A DNA stretch of 64,000 nt. It comes from Myxococcus eversor (lineage in GTDB: Bacteria; Myxococcota; Myxococcia; Myxococcales; Myxococcaceae). The translations under genes were made by a program, and so were the position numbers. This document shows positions 26,707 through 36,527 of the stretch, one piece after another (the stretch's first letter is position 1; every line of letters starts with the position of its first letter). A model generated the notes under the pieces. It did not search any database. It was not told the DNA's origin and saw only the letters and a list, made by a program, of their open reading frames with translations. The stretch lies in contig NZ_JAAIXY010000021.1 of the NCBI RefSeq assembly GCF_010894455.1, forward strand, positions 1 through 64,000, written 5' to 3'.

Positions 26707-28551
26707 TTGAATCCTAGAAGTCGTCATCCCCTGCTCGGAGGACTCGCCGTTCTCTGCGCGCTTTCGACCCAGGCGCAGGCCCAGCGAATCCCGAGCATCG
26801 AGTTGGAGCGGCTGCAGCTCAACCCAGGCGCGAAGGACAGCCTCGTGCTGTCCACCGGCGACCTGCTGCCGGACGGAACGTTCCGCATCGGCCTCACGGC
26901 GCACTATGAGCACCAGCCCCTGGTGCTGCTGCGCAACGACGAGGTGCAGGGCACCGTCGTCTCCAACCGCGTGTCGGTGCACTTCAGCGGCGCCTATGCG
27001 GTGACGGACTGGCTGGAAGTGGGCGCGCAGGTGCCCGTCGTCACGCAGTGGGGCCCGGAGACGCGCGCGCTCGGCATCGACAAGCCGGGCACCTTCGCGC
27101 TGGGCACGCCCTGGCTGCAGGCGCGCGCGGGCCTGTTGTCGGAGTCGCGCGGCGGGCCGCTGGACGTGGGCCTGCACCTGGGCGCGGCGCTGCCCTTTGG
27201 CAGCGAGGAGGTGCTCACGAAGGATGACGGCTTCGTCTTCACCCCGCGCGTGGGACTCGGCAAGAAGCTGGGCGACACCTGGCGCCTGGGCGCCGACGTG
27301 GGCGCGCTGGTGCGGACCAAGACGTACGCCCTCACCCCCGGCGCGGACCCGCTGCGCGACGAGATGGGCGTGGAGATGAACGGCGGTGTGAATCTCACCG
27401 CGAACCTTTTCGGCCTGCGCGAGGAGCTCGTCGTGCGCGGCACGCTGCCCTTCGCCGACGCGCCCAAGTCGCTCGAGGTGCTGCTCGGCCTGCGCTCGAA
27501 GCCGAACAATGGCGCCGAGCTCTACATCATGGGCGGCCCGGGCTTCGGCGAGACGCCGGGCACCCCGGAGTTCCGCGTGCTGGGCGGCGTCAACTTCGGC
27601 CCTGACACCACGAAGGTGGCGTCATGTGTCGCGGGCAAGCCCCACGACGCGGCCCGCTGTCCGGACCTGGACGCGGATGGCGACGGCGTGAAGAACGTGG
27701 CGGACCGCTGCCCGACGGCGCCGGGCCTCGCCGAGCTCAACGGCTGCGCGGACACGGACGACGACCAGGACGGCCTGATGAACCTGGCGGACCGCTGCCC
27801 CGCCCAGGCGGAGAACCTCAACGGCTTCGAGGACGCGGACGGCTGCCCGGATGACCCGGACACGGACGGCGACGGCCTGGCCGACTCCAAGGACGCCTGC
27901 CCCAGCGCGCCCGAGGACCTGGACGGCTTCGAGGACGCCAACGGCTGCCCGGACCCGGACAACGACCAGGACGGCGTGGCCGACGCGCGCGACGCCTGCA
28001 TGAACGAGGCGGGCCCGAAGGAGAACCGCGGCTGCCCGGACAAGGACCGCGACGGCGATGGCCTCGTGGACCGGCTGGACAACTGCCCCGACGAGCCGGG
28101 CACGGAGAAGAACCACGGCTGCAAGCAGAAGCAGCTGGCGAACATTGGAGAGGGCCAGATTCGCATCCTCGAGTCCGTCTTCTTCGAGAACAACAAGGAT
28201 GTCATCAGCGCGCGCAGCCACAAGCTGCTCGACAGCGTGGCGTCCATCCTCGCGTCGCACCCTGAAATCGAGAAGCTGCGCGTCGAGGGCCACACCGACA
28301 ACACGGGCAAGGCCGACTACAACCTGGACCTGTCCCAGCGCCGCGCCGAAGCAGTGGTGAAGTACCTGGTGGACAAGGGCCTCAGCCGCGAGCGGCTGGA
28401 TTCGCAGGGCTTCGGCCCGGCGAAGCCCATCGCCGAGAACACCACCAAGCCCGGCCGCGCCAAGAACCGCCGCGTGGAGTTCCGCATCGTCGGTGACGCC
28501 GAGGGCGTCGAGACGAAGCAGGGCGCTCCCGCCGACACCCTCGAGAAGTGA
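26707..28551 (+). CDS. OmpA-family outer-membrane protein with TSP3-type repeats
   Basis: The product is 614 residues. TTG 26707 is preferred because GGAGGA lies five bases before it and the protein then opens with a classic signal peptide (cut near AQA-Q, about residue 24). ATG 26680 would add nine residues before it. Residues about 30-310 look like a beta-barrel. Residues about 316-473 hold five or six thrombospondin-type-3-like calcium repeats of the form DxDxDGDGVxNxxDxCP. Residues about 485-598 form an OmpA peptidoglycan-binding domain (FFENNKDVISARSHKLLDSV, LRVEGHTDNTGKADYNLDLS, NRRVEFRI). It is followed 11 bp later by a Cys-rich surface protein on the same strand. Confidence 0.9.
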   Translation: MNPRSRHPLLGGLAVLCALSTQAQAQRIPSIELERLQLNPGAKDSLVLSTGDLLPDGTFRIGLTAHYEHQPLVLLRNDEVQGTVVSNRVSVHFSGAYAVTDWLEVGAQVPVVTQWGPETRALGIDKPGTFALGTPWLQARAGLLSESRGGPLDVGLHLGAALPFGSEEVLTKDDGFVFTPRVGLGKKLGDTWRLGADVGALVRTKTYALTPGADPLRDEMGVEMNGGVNLTANLFGLREELVVRGTLPFADAPKSLEVLLGLRSKPNNGAELYIMGGPGFGETPGTPEFRVLGGVNFGPDTTKVASCVAGKPHDAARCPDLDADGDGVKNVADRCPTAPGLAELNGCADTDDDQDGLMNLADRCPAQAENLNGFEDADGCPDDPDTDGDGLADSKDACPSAPEDLDGFEDANGCPDPDNDQDGVADARDACMNEAGPKENRGCPDKDRDGDGLVDRLDNCPDEPGTEKNHGCKQKQLANIGEGQIRILESVFFENNKDVISARSHKLLDSVASILASHPEIEKLRVEGHTDNTGKADYNLDLSQRRAEAVVKYLVDKGLSRERLDSQGFGPAKPIAENTTKPGRAKNRRVEFRIVGDAEGVETKQGAPADTLEK

Positions 28552-28562
28552 GGCAGACACTC

Positions 28563-31500
28563 ATGAACCCACGAATCCCTGAACCCCTTTGTCCGGAGCC
28601 CGCGAAGTCCTGGCGCCCGGGCCTGTCCACCGCGCTCGCGCTCGCGCTCTTCACCGTCCTCACCGGCTGCGAGCAGAACACCCCGGCGCCCTCTCCCGTC
28701 GAGGAGGCCGTGCTGACGTCGCGGCTGGCCCCTCCCGTCGTCGGCGACGGTCGCATCCAGCCCGGCGAGCAGTGTGACGACGGCAACACGGTGAGCGGTG
28801 ACGGCTGTTCCGCCACCGGCGTCATCGAGGCCGGCTACCTCTGTCATGTCCCCGGACGGGCGTGCTCGCTGGCCTCGCTGTGTGGCAACAACGTCGTCAA
28901 CCCGGGCGAGGCCTGTGACGACGGCGACACCGCCGCCGGCGCCAACGGCTGCACCGCCACGTGTGACTTGTCGCTGTGCGGCAATGGCACGTTCAACAAC
29001 CGCCAGTGGCCGAACTTCGACCAGGAGATCTGCGACGACGGCAACCGCACCGAAGGCGACGGCTGCAGCCGCATGTGCGAAGTGGAGCCCGGCTTCGCCT
29101 GCGCGGGAACGCCCAGCCGCTGCGTGAGGGCGGGCCTCGCGTTCTTCAACACCGGCGTGGACCAGAACAACCGCCGACTGGAGGTCGGCGCGGACCCGCA
29201 CTGGTTCTATACGGGTGGCTCGACGGGCGCCGCCACGGGCGTGCGCAACGCCAATGACTGGCCGCAGGAAATCACCACGGCCCGCTTCATGGCGGCCCCG
29301 CTGGGCGCGCCCGTGTGCGTCTACCAGGACTTCATCATCCCCTCGACGACGAACATCGCCCAGTTCCGCATGCGGCTGGCGACGTTCAACGACAACGAGT
29401 TCGACAGCGCGTCCGTCAACGGCACGCCCTTCACGCCCATCACCGTGAGCGAGCCGGCGGGCAACTCCTGGCAGAAGAACATCATCCGGGAGTTCGGCAC
29501 GACGGCGGCCTGGCGCACGGGCCTCAACCGCATCGAGCTGTGCAACGAGAACGCGGCTTCGACGCCCAACGCGTTCCGCTACCTCTTCGTGGACGCCTAC
29601 GACGACCGCTGCGGCGACGGCGCGGTGTCCCTGCGTGAGGAGTGCGACGACGGCAACACGACCAACAACGACGGCTGCAGCTCCAGCTGCGGCATCGAGC
29701 CCGGCTATGGCTGCGCGGGTACGCCCAGCTCCTGCGCGGCGACGTGCGGCAACGGCCTGCTCAACTCGGGCGAGCAGTGCGACGACGGCAACGGCACGGT
29801 GGGCGACGGCTGCAACGCGTCCTGCCGCGTCGAACCCGGCTACTCCTGCCCCACCCCGGGCCAGGCGTGTGTCACCACCTGCGGCAACGGCGCGGTCGAC
29901 CCGGGCGAGCTGTGCGATGACGGCAATGGCCTGTCCGGCGACGGCTGCTCCAACTCCTGCCGCATCGAGAGCGGCTACGAGTGCGTGGGCCAGCCGTCCA
30001 ACTGCGCGCCGCTGTGCGGCAACTCGCGGCTGGACTCCGGCGAGCTGTGCGACGACGGCAACACGAACCTGGGTGACGGCTGCTCCAACGCCTGCACCCT
30101 GGAGCTGGGCTACTCCTGCCCCACCGTGGGCCAGCCCTGCGCGAAGACGTGCGGCGACGGCACGGTGAACCCGGGTGAGCAGTGCGACGACGGCAACCTG
30201 AACTCCGGCGACGGCTGCGCCACCGAGTGCCGCACGGAGCCGGGCTACTCCTGCAGCAGGCCCTCCAACGGGCCCTCCGTGTGCGCGCAGACCTGCGGCA
30301 ACGGGACGCGGGAGGCCAGCGAGACGTGCGACGACGGCAACACGGCGAACGGCGACGGCTGCTCGCAGGGCTGCGGCGTGGAGACGGGCTACTCCTGCTC
30401 CGGCACGCCCTCCACCTGCACCACGCTCTGCGGCGACGGCCTCACCGCCGGCACCGAGGCGTGTGACGACGGCAACGCGACGGGCGGCGACGGTTGCACC
30501 GCGTGCGCCGTGGACCCGGGCTACAGCTGCCCGCCTCCTGGCAACGTCTGCTTCAACACCTGCGGCAACGGCGTCATCAACGCGGGCGAGACGTGCGACG
30601 ACGGCAACACGACGAACGGCGACGGCTGCTCCGGCATCTGCGGCCGGGAGCCGGGCTACAACTGCTCCGGCGCGCCCTCCACCTGCGCCACCACCTGCGG
30701 CGACGGCGTCGTGGCCGGCTCCGAGGTGTGTGACGACGGCAACCTGAACAGCGGCGACACCTGCTCGCCTCGCTGCCTCTGGGCGAACGGCCAGCCCTGC
30801 AGCGCCTCCGGCGTCTGCGAGAGCGGCACCTGCAACCCGAACACGGACGTCTGCGTCACCGCCAACGTGTGCGGCAACGCGATGCTGGACAACGGGGAGC
30901 TGTGCGACGACGGCAACACGACGAACGGCGACGGCTGCGCGGCCACCTGCGCGATTGAACCGGGCCATGGCTGCGCCGGCAATCCGTCCGTCTGCGCCGT
31001 GACGTGCGGCGATGGCATCAAGGCTTCCTCCGAGGCGTGTGACGACGGCAACACGACGGCCAACGACGGCTGCTCGGCCACCTGCACGATTGAAGCGGGC
31101 CATGGCTGCCAGAACACCAACGTGCGCGCGTTCATCACGCGTCAGGGCAGCAGCCAGTGCACCCAGGTGTCCAGCATCTCCGAGCCGGAGCTGCCCGCGG
31201 GCGCCGTGGTTGCGTTGCTGACGGTGCCGGGCCGCTACCGCACCGGCTACGTCTCCGGAGCGGTGAGCTACTCCGGTGGCACCAACTGGTATCCGGGCAT
31301 CTTCGGCTTCAACCACGACACGAGCGCGGGCACACAGCACTTCTCGTTGGGCGACGTCCCGGCGGGGGGCCCCGCGTCCACCACGCGTGATGCCGCCATG
31401 GAGCTGGGCTTCCCGCTGCGCCGCGATTTCGACGCGACGTCGGGCGACGTGCGCCTGGCGCTCATCGACACCGACTGCGCGCTGAACAACAACTCGGAGA

Positions 31501-32714
31501 CCGCGGTGTCCTACCGCGTGGACTCGCTGTCCATCTGCCAGCTCATTCCCGTGCTGACGGACCCGACCCCGGGCGGCGTGTCCAACCCCGTCATCGGGGG
31601 CACCGGCTCGCCGGGCTCCACCATCAACGTCTACGTGGATGGCAGCCCCACCTCCGCGTGCACCGCCGTCGTCGACAACAGCGGCAACTGGGTGTGCGAT
31701 TTGGGCAACATCCCCGAGGGTCCGCACTCGGTGGTCCTCACCTCCACCGAGGTGGGCGCCACGGAGACGGCTCCGCCGGTGAACATCACCATCGACAACG
31801 GGCCGCCCGCCGCGCCCGTCATCACCGGCCCCGCCAACGGCTCCACCACGCCCGACTCGACGCCGCCCCTGAGCGGCACGTCCGAGCCGAACGCCACGGT
31901 GACGGTGAGCGAGGGGGGCACGGTGCTGTGCACCGCCACCGCCGACGCCACGGGCAACTGGAGCTGCACGCCCGCCACGCCGATGACGGATGGCCCGCAC
32001 ACCATCACCGCTGTCGCCACGGACGGCTCGGGCAACACCAGCACGCCTTCGGCTCCGGTGACCTTCACCGTGGCCGGGACGCCGCCGGCCGCGCCCGTCA
32101 TCACCGGCCCCGCGAACGGCTCGCTGCTGAACACGTCCACCCCGGCCATCTCCGGCACCTCCGTGCCGAACGCCACGGTGACGGTGCGCGAGGGTGACAC
32201 CGTGCTGTGCACCGCCACCGCCGACGCCACGGGCGCCTGGAGCTGCACGCCCACCACGCCGCTGGCGGACGGGACGCACTCGGTGGTCGCCAACGCCACG
32301 GACCGGGTGACGGGCCTCACCAGCGCGCCCTCCAATGTCGACACGTTCCGCATCGACACCCAGGCGCCCGACACGTCCTTCAGCCGCAACCCGCCGGCGC
32401 GCACCGGCGAGCCGGAGGCCCCCTTCGGTTACGCCTCCAACGAGGACGGCGTGGCGTACGAGTGCAGCCTGGACGGCGGGCCCTTCGTCGCCTGTCGGGA
32501 CACCTACGACGTCCGCGACGGTGACCACACCCTGCGGGTGCGCGCCACCGACGGCGCGGGCAACGTGGACGCCACCCCCGCCGAGTACCGGTGGACGGTG
32601 CTGAACACGCGCGCCTTCGCGGGCGGAGGCTGCAGCGCGGCCCCCGCGACGTCCTGGCTGCCCCTGCTGGCGCTGCTGGGACTGCGCCTGCGCCGCAAGC
32701 AGCGCCGCCAGTAG
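28563..32714 (+). CDS. Cys-rich DUF4215-repeat surface lipoprotein with MYXO-CTERM-like tail
   Basis: The product is 1383 residues. A lipobox-like LTGC puts the lipid Cys at residue 36. Fourteen DUF4215-type repeats (core CGDGxxxxGExCDDGNxxxGDGC) occupy about 60-180 and 348-855. They are split by a beta-sandwich-like domain (about 190-345, with TGVDQNNRRLEVGADPHWFY). A second such domain lies near 860-995, then two Ig-like repeats starting PVITGPANGS, and a C-terminal tail GGGCSAAP plus a hydrophobic helix and RLRRKQRRQ, which fits the MYXO-CTERM surface-sorting signal. It is probably an outer-surface adhesin or recognition protein. The close OmpA partner recalls the TraA/TraB pair of Myxococcus, but gene order and length differ. 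Confidence 0.88.
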   Translation: MNPRIPEPLCPEPAKSWRPGLSTALALALFTVLTGCEQNTPAPSPVEEAVLTSRLAPPVVGDGRIQPGEQCDDGNTVSGDGCSATGVIEAGYLCHVPGRACSLASLCGNNVVNPGEACDDGDTAAGANGCTATCDLSLCGNGTFNNRQWPNFDQEICDDGNRTEGDGCSRMCEVEPGFACAGTPSRCVRAGLAFFNTGVDQNNRRLEVGADPHWFYTGGSTGAATGVRNANDWPQEITTARFMAAPLGAPVCVYQDFIIPSTTNIAQFRMRLATFNDNEFDSASVNGTPFTPITVSEPAGNSWQKNIIREFGTTAAWRTGLNRIELCNENAASTPNAFRYLFVDAYDDRCGDGAVSLREECDDGNTTNNDGCSSSCGIEPGYGCAGTPSSCAATCGNGLLNSGEQCDDGNGTVGDGCNASCRVEPGYSCPTPGQACVTTCGNGAVDPGELCDDGNGLSGDGCSNSCRIESGYECVGQPSNCAPLCGNSRLDSGELCDDGNTNLGDGCSNACTLELGYSCPTVGQPCAKTCGDGTVNPGEQCDDGNLNSGDGCATECRTEPGYSCSRPSNGPSVCAQTCGNGTREASETCDDGNTANGDGCSQGCGVETGYSCSGTPSTCTTLCGDGLTAGTEACDDGNATGGDGCTACAVDPGYSCPPPGNVCFNTCGNGVINAGETCDDGNTTNGDGCSGICGREPGYNCSGAPSTCATTCGDGVVAGSEVCDDGNLNSGDTCSPRCLWANGQPCSASGVCESGTCNPNTDVCVTANVCGNAMLDNGELCDDGNTTNGDGCAATCAIEPGHGCAGNPSVCAVTCGDGIKASSEACDDGNTTANDGCSATCTIEAGHGCQNTNVRAFITRQGSSQCTQVSSISEPELPAGAVVALLTVPGRYRTGYVSGAVSYSGGTNWYPGIFGFNHDTSAGTQHFSLGDVPAGGPASTTRDAAMELGFPLRRDFDATSGDVRLALIDTDCALNNNSETAVSYRVDSLSICQLIPVLTDPTPGGVSNPVIGGTGSPGSTINVYVDGSPTSACTAVVDNSGNWVCDLGNIPEGPHSVVLTSTEVGATETAPPVNITIDNGPPAAPVITGPANGSTTPDSTPPLSGTSEPNATVTVSEGGTVLCTATADATGNWSCTPATPMTDGPHTITAVATDGSGNTSTPSAPVTFTVAGTPPAAPVITGPANGSLLNTSTPAISGTSVPNATVTVREGDTVLCTATADATGAWSCTPTTPLADGTHSVVANATDRVTGLTSAPSNVDTFRIDTQAPDTSFSRNPPARTGEPEAPFGYASNEDGVAYECSLDGGPFVACRDTYDVRDGDHTLRVRATDGAGNVDATPAEYRWTVLNTRAFAGGGCSAAPATSWLPLLALLGLRLRRKQRRQ
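29605..31125 (+). repeat. Tandem DUF4215 repeats, 11 consecutive copies of about 135 bp
   Basis: Units of about 45 residues (typical core CDDGNTTNGDGC) run head to tail inside the Cys-rich gene; three more copies precede the inserted domain at 28740-29130. The near-identical CDDGN core recurs in every unit, whereas the linker after the second Cys pair varies. Confidence 0.85.
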
Positions 32715-32724
32715 CGAACGGTTT

Positions 32725-32793
32725 CCGCCGGGAGGTCCACGTCCCTCCCCCCAGTCCCCGGCCCCCTCCGGGGACTCGTGGGCCTCCCGGCGG
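32725..32793 (+). terminator. Nested hairpins between the Cys-rich gene and the kinase gene
   Basis: An outer 11-bp perfect stem, CCGCCGGGAGG (32725-32735) with CCTCCCGGCGG (32783-32793), encloses an inner 9-bp perfect stem, AGTCCCCGG (32753-32761) with CCGGGGACT (32768-32776). It ends 10 bases before the kinase ATG. It probably terminates the upstream gene and, if read through, would sit at the kinase ribosome-binding region. No T-run follows. Confidence 0.55.
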
Positions 32794-32803
32794 GTCTCCC
32801 CGC

Positions 32804-35800
32804 ATGACCGCGCAACCCCGTATGCTGGGGGCCGTGGACATCGCGGGGAAGAAGCAGGAGACGTATGAGGAGGAGCTGCTCCTCGCGCTGGACGAAGGGC
32901 TCGTCTCCACCGAGGAGGCGGCCGCCCTGCGCGAGGAGGCGCTCGACCTGGGGCGCAGTCCCCTGGAGCTCTTGCGCGAGCAGGGGCGCCTGGGCGAGCA
33001 CACGCTGAGCGAGCTGCGCGAAGAGGTCTCCCGGGAGCTGGGAGGCGCCAGTGGCCAGGGCCCGCTGGAGGCCCCCACGCTGGACCCGGACACCCCGGTG
33101 GTGGCTCCCCCGTCCGCCTCCGCCGTTTCGGAAGGCTCGGGCGTGGACCCGTCCTTCCCCGTGCCGGACTGGGACCGCTACCAGCCCGTGCGCTTCCTGG
33201 GCCAGGGCGGCATGGGCCAGGTGTTCCTGGCGTATGACCCGCTGTTGCGCCGCAACGTCGCGCTCAAGTTCGTGAAGGGCGGAGACCCGGAGCTGGCGCG
33301 CCGCTTCCTCTCCGAGGCCCGCGCCCAGGCCCGCGTGCGCCACGAGCGGGTGTGCGAGGTGTACGAGGTCGGCGAGGTGCAGGGGCGCGGCTACATCGCC
33401 ATGCGCTACGTGGCCGGCCAGTCGCTGGGGCAGCTCGCGCCCTCGCTGACGCCGGAGCAGAAGGTGCTCGTGCTGCGTCAGGCCGCCGAGGGCGTGCACG
33501 CCGCGCACCGCGCGGGACTGGTCCACCGCGATATCAAACCCGGCAACATCCTGGTGGAGCGCACGGAGGACGGCGACTTCGCGCCCTTCGTCATGGACTT
33601 CGGTCTGGCGCGGGACTGGCGCGAGGAGGGCGGACTCCACGGCGTGGTGATGGGCACGCCCCACTACATGGCCCCCGAGCAGGCCAAGGGCGACACGGCG
33701 CGGTTGGACCGGCGCGTGGACGTCTACGGCCTGGGCGCCACGCTGTACCTGCTGCTCACCGGACAGACGCCGTTCCACGGCACCAACGAGCACGACATCA
33801 TCACCCGGCTCCAGACGGAGGAGCCCCGTCCGCCGCGCGCGGTGGACCGGGATATCCCCCAGGACCTGGAGGCCGTCGTCCTCAAGTGCCTGGAGAAGGA
33901 GCGCTCGGCCCGCTACGACTCGGCGCGGGCGCTGGCGGATGACCTGGAGCGCTTCCTCGGCGGAGAGCCGGTGCAGGCGCGGCGGGGCCTGGGGTACCGG
34001 CTGCGCAAGAAGGCGCGCAAGCACCGCGTGGCGCTGGGCGCGGGCCTGGCGGCGCTGACGGTGGTGGCGCTGGCGCTGGGGCAGGCGGTGCTGGCGCGCA
34101 GCGAGGTGGCCGAGCGCGAGCGGCTCACGCGCAGCTTCACCGAGCGCGTGGAGCGCATCGAGGCCGCCGCGCGCTACTCGTTCCTGTCGCGCCTGCACGA
34201 CACGCGCGAGGACCGCGCGTCCCTGCGCGCCAGCATGGATGCGCTGGAGGTGGAGGTGAAGGAGGCGGGCGAGCACGCGGTGGGCCCCGGCAACTACGCG
34301 TTGGGCCGCGCGCTGCTCGCGCTGGGTGACGTGGAGGGCGCGCGCCGGAAGCTCGAGTCCGCGTGGGAGCACGGCTACCGCGAGCCCCGCGCGGCCTGGG
34401 CGCTGGCGCTGGTGCTGGGCGACCAGTACCGGGAGAAGCTGCTGCTGGACGTGGAGCGCCGAAGCCCCGAGCAGCGAGAGCTGCGCCGCCGGGAGCTGGA
34501 GCAGCGCTATCGAGACCCGGCGCTCGCGTACCTGCGCCAGGCGGAAGGGCCGGACGTCCCCGCGCCGCCGCTGTACGTGAAGGCCCTGTTCGCCTTCCAC
34601 GAGGGGCGCCACGAGGAGGCGCTGGCGCACCTGGAGGCGATGAGCAACACCCAGCCCTGGTTCTACGAGGCGCCGCTGCTGCGCGGCGACGTGTACCTGG
34701 CGCGTGCCATGGGGCGCTGGCATCAGGGAGACGGCGTCGGCTCGCAGGCGGACCTGGAGGCCGGGCGGCGCGCGTACGCGGCGGCCATCGCCACCGCGGA
34801 GAGCCAGCCCGACGGCCACTACGCCCTGGGACGCCTGGAGCTGGCCGCGCTCGTGATGGAGTTGTACGGCGCGGGCAACGTGCTGCCGCCCTACCAGCGG
34901 GGCCTGGAGACGCTGGACTACGCGCTCAAGGCGGCGCCGGACCACCACCGCTCGCTCGTGGTGCGCTCGCGGCTGTACCGGCGCCTGGGCGAGCAGCACG
35001 CCAACCAGAACACCGACGACGTGGAGCTGCTGTTCGGCAAGGCCATCGACGCGGCGCAGGCCGCGCTGAAGCTGGCGCCCCCGAGCGACCGCGTCACGCT
35101 GGAGCTGGCCATCATCCACCGGCTGTGGGCCCGCCACCGTCAGCGCCTGTCGCAGGACCCGCGCGAGCAGCTCGGCCTCTCCATCGAGGCCCTGGAGCGC
35201 CTGAGTCCCGAGGAGCGCGACTACGCCTTCCACGCGAACCTGGGCCTGACGCACCAGGTGTGGGCCGACTACGAGAGCGAACACGGGCAGGATTCGCTCG
35301 ACCACCAGGGCAAGGCCATCGACGCGTACCTCGCCGCCATCCGCGTGAGGGAGAACCAGGCGGACGCGTGGATCAATCTCGGCAACTCCTACCGCGCGCG
35401 GGCGGCCATCCCCAGCGCGCCGGACGCCTCGGGCGATTTGACGCGGGCGATAGAGGCCATCGAGCGCGCGCTCACCCTCAACCCCCGCAACGTCATCGCC
35501 TGCTACCAGGGCGCGGACGTGTCCGAGCAGCTCGCGCGCTGGCGACAGGAGCACGGGCAGGACCCGGAGCCGGACCTGGAGCGGGCGCTGGCGCTCTACC
35601 GGCGGGGCCGGGACATCAACCCCAAGCTGCCGCAGCTCCACAACGGCCTGGGCGCCGCCCTCCTGTGGCAGGCCGAGCAGCGCTGGGAGGATGGAAAGGA
35701 CGTGACGGCGCTCCTGACGGAGGCGCGCAAGGCCTTCGAGCAGGCGCGCGCCGTGGCCCCTCAGCAGGCCTTCTCCTACAACAACCTGGGCGAGGTGGAG

Positions 35801-36517
35801 GCGGTGCGCGCGGGCTTCCTCGTCGCGCGAGGGGAAGACCCCGGCCAGAGCCTCAAGGTGGCGAAGGAGGACTACCGCCGCGCGCTGGAGCTGCTCCCGG
35901 GCGACGCGGACCTGTGGACCAACCTGGCGCGGGTGCACGTGCTGTGGGCCACCCACGCGCTGGCGCGCGGGCGCGACGTGGGCAAGGACCTGGCCCAGGC
36001 GGAGGAGGCGCTCACCCGCGCGCGAGAGCTCAACCCGAAGCTGGCCTATGCGTGGCGCTACCAGGGTGGCGTGCTGGACGTGCGCGCCCGCGACAAGGCC
36101 CGGCGAGGCACCGCGAAGGACGAGGACTTCCAGCAGGCCGCGGAGGCGCTCGCGCACGCGGTGGAGCTGGCGCCCCGGCGGCACGAGTACGTGCTGGCGG
36201 CCGGAGAGCTGCAGCTCGCGTGGGGGCGCTGGAAGCAGGCGCAGGGAGAGGACGCGACGCCCATGCTGACGCGGGGGCTGGAGCACGTCGCGCGAATCGT
36301 GGCGGCGCGGCCGGCGTGGTCACGGGCCCTGTTGTTGCGCGCGGGGCTGCGGCTCGCGCTGGCGGACAACGCGCCCACCGAGCAGCAGCAGGCGTGGCGT
36401 GTCCAGGCCCGAGAGGACGCGGAGGCCGCGCTCTTGCGCAACCCCCACCTCGCGCCGGGATGGAAGGGCAGGCCCACCTCCGACTCGGAGCTGTCGGCCC
36501 GCCCTCCCCCGCCCTGA
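32804..36517 (+). CDS. Ser/Thr protein kinase with long TPR-like C-terminal region
   Basis: The product is 1237 residues. After about 120 charged residues comes a Hanks-type kinase domain: glycine loop FLGQGGMGQVF (about 129), catalytic HRDIKPGNI (about 240), DFGLA, and activation-loop GTPHYMAPEQ. A single membrane helix (ALGAGLAALTVVALALGQAV, about 410-430) separates the cytoplasmic kinase from about 800 residues of helical repeats of TPR style (for example ALARGRDVGKDLAQAEEALT). This layout is common in myxobacteria, where such kinases sense or scaffold partners. The start is uncertain: ATG 32804 was chosen, and ATG 32822 also fits; neither has a strong ribosome-binding site. Confidence 0.9.
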   Translation: MTAQPRMLGAVDIAGKKQETYEEELLLALDEGLVSTEEAAALREEALDLGRSPLELLREQGRLGEHTLSELREEVSRELGGASGQGPLEAPTLDPDTPVVAPPSASAVSEGSGVDPSFPVPDWDRYQPVRFLGQGGMGQVFLAYDPLLRRNVALKFVKGGDPELARRFLSEARAQARVRHERVCEVYEVGEVQGRGYIAMRYVAGQSLGQLAPSLTPEQKVLVLRQAAEGVHAAHRAGLVHRDIKPGNILVERTEDGDFAPFVMDFGLARDWREEGGLHGVVMGTPHYMAPEQAKGDTARLDRRVDVYGLGATLYLLLTGQTPFHGTNEHDIITRLQTEEPRPPRAVDRDIPQDLEAVVLKCLEKERSARYDSARALADDLERFLGGEPVQARRGLGYRLRKKARKHRVALGAGLAALTVVALALGQAVLARSEVAERERLTRSFTERVERIEAAARYSFLSRLHDTREDRASLRASMDALEVEVKEAGEHAVGPGNYALGRALLALGDVEGARRKLESAWEHGYREPRAAWALALVLGDQYREKLLLDVERRSPEQRELRRRELEQRYRDPALAYLRQAEGPDVPAPPLYVKALFAFHEGRHEEALAHLEAMSNTQPWFYEAPLLRGDVYLARAMGRWHQGDGVGSQADLEAGRRAYAAAIATAESQPDGHYALGRLELAALVMELYGAGNVLPPYQRGLETLDYALKAAPDHHRSLVVRSRLYRRLGEQHANQNTDDVELLFGKAIDAAQAALKLAPPSDRVTLELAIIHRLWARHRQRLSQDPREQLGLSIEALERLSPEERDYAFHANLGLTHQVWADYESEHGQDSLDHQGKAIDAYLAAIRVRENQADAWINLGNSYRARAAIPSAPDASGDLTRAIEAIERALTLNPRNVIACYQGADVSEQLARWRQEHGQDPEPDLERALALYRRGRDINPKLPQLHNGLGAALLWQAEQRWEDGKDVTALLTEARKAFEQARAVAPQQAFSYNNLGEVEAVRAGFLVARGEDPGQSLKVAKEDYRRALELLPGDADLWTNLARVHVLWATHALARGRDVGKDLAQAEEALTRARELNPKLAYAWRYQGGVLDVRARDKARRGTAKDEDFQQAAEALAHAVELAPRRHEYVLAAGELQLAWGRWKQAQGEDATPMLTRGLEHVARIVAARPAWSRALLLRAGLRLALADNAPTEQQQAWRVQAREDAEAALLRNPHLAPGWKGRPTSDSELSARPPPP

Positions 36518-36527
36518 GGCGCGGCGA

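Noticed and set aside
28317..32528. 1403-codon minus-strand open frame
   Set aside because: It is the antisense of the Cys-rich repeat gene and is repetitive Ala/Val/Arg without family features.
32504..36286. 1260-codon minus-strand open frame
   Set aside because: It is the antisense shadow of the kinase gene in high-GC DNA; the kinase motifs on the plus strand are unambiguous.
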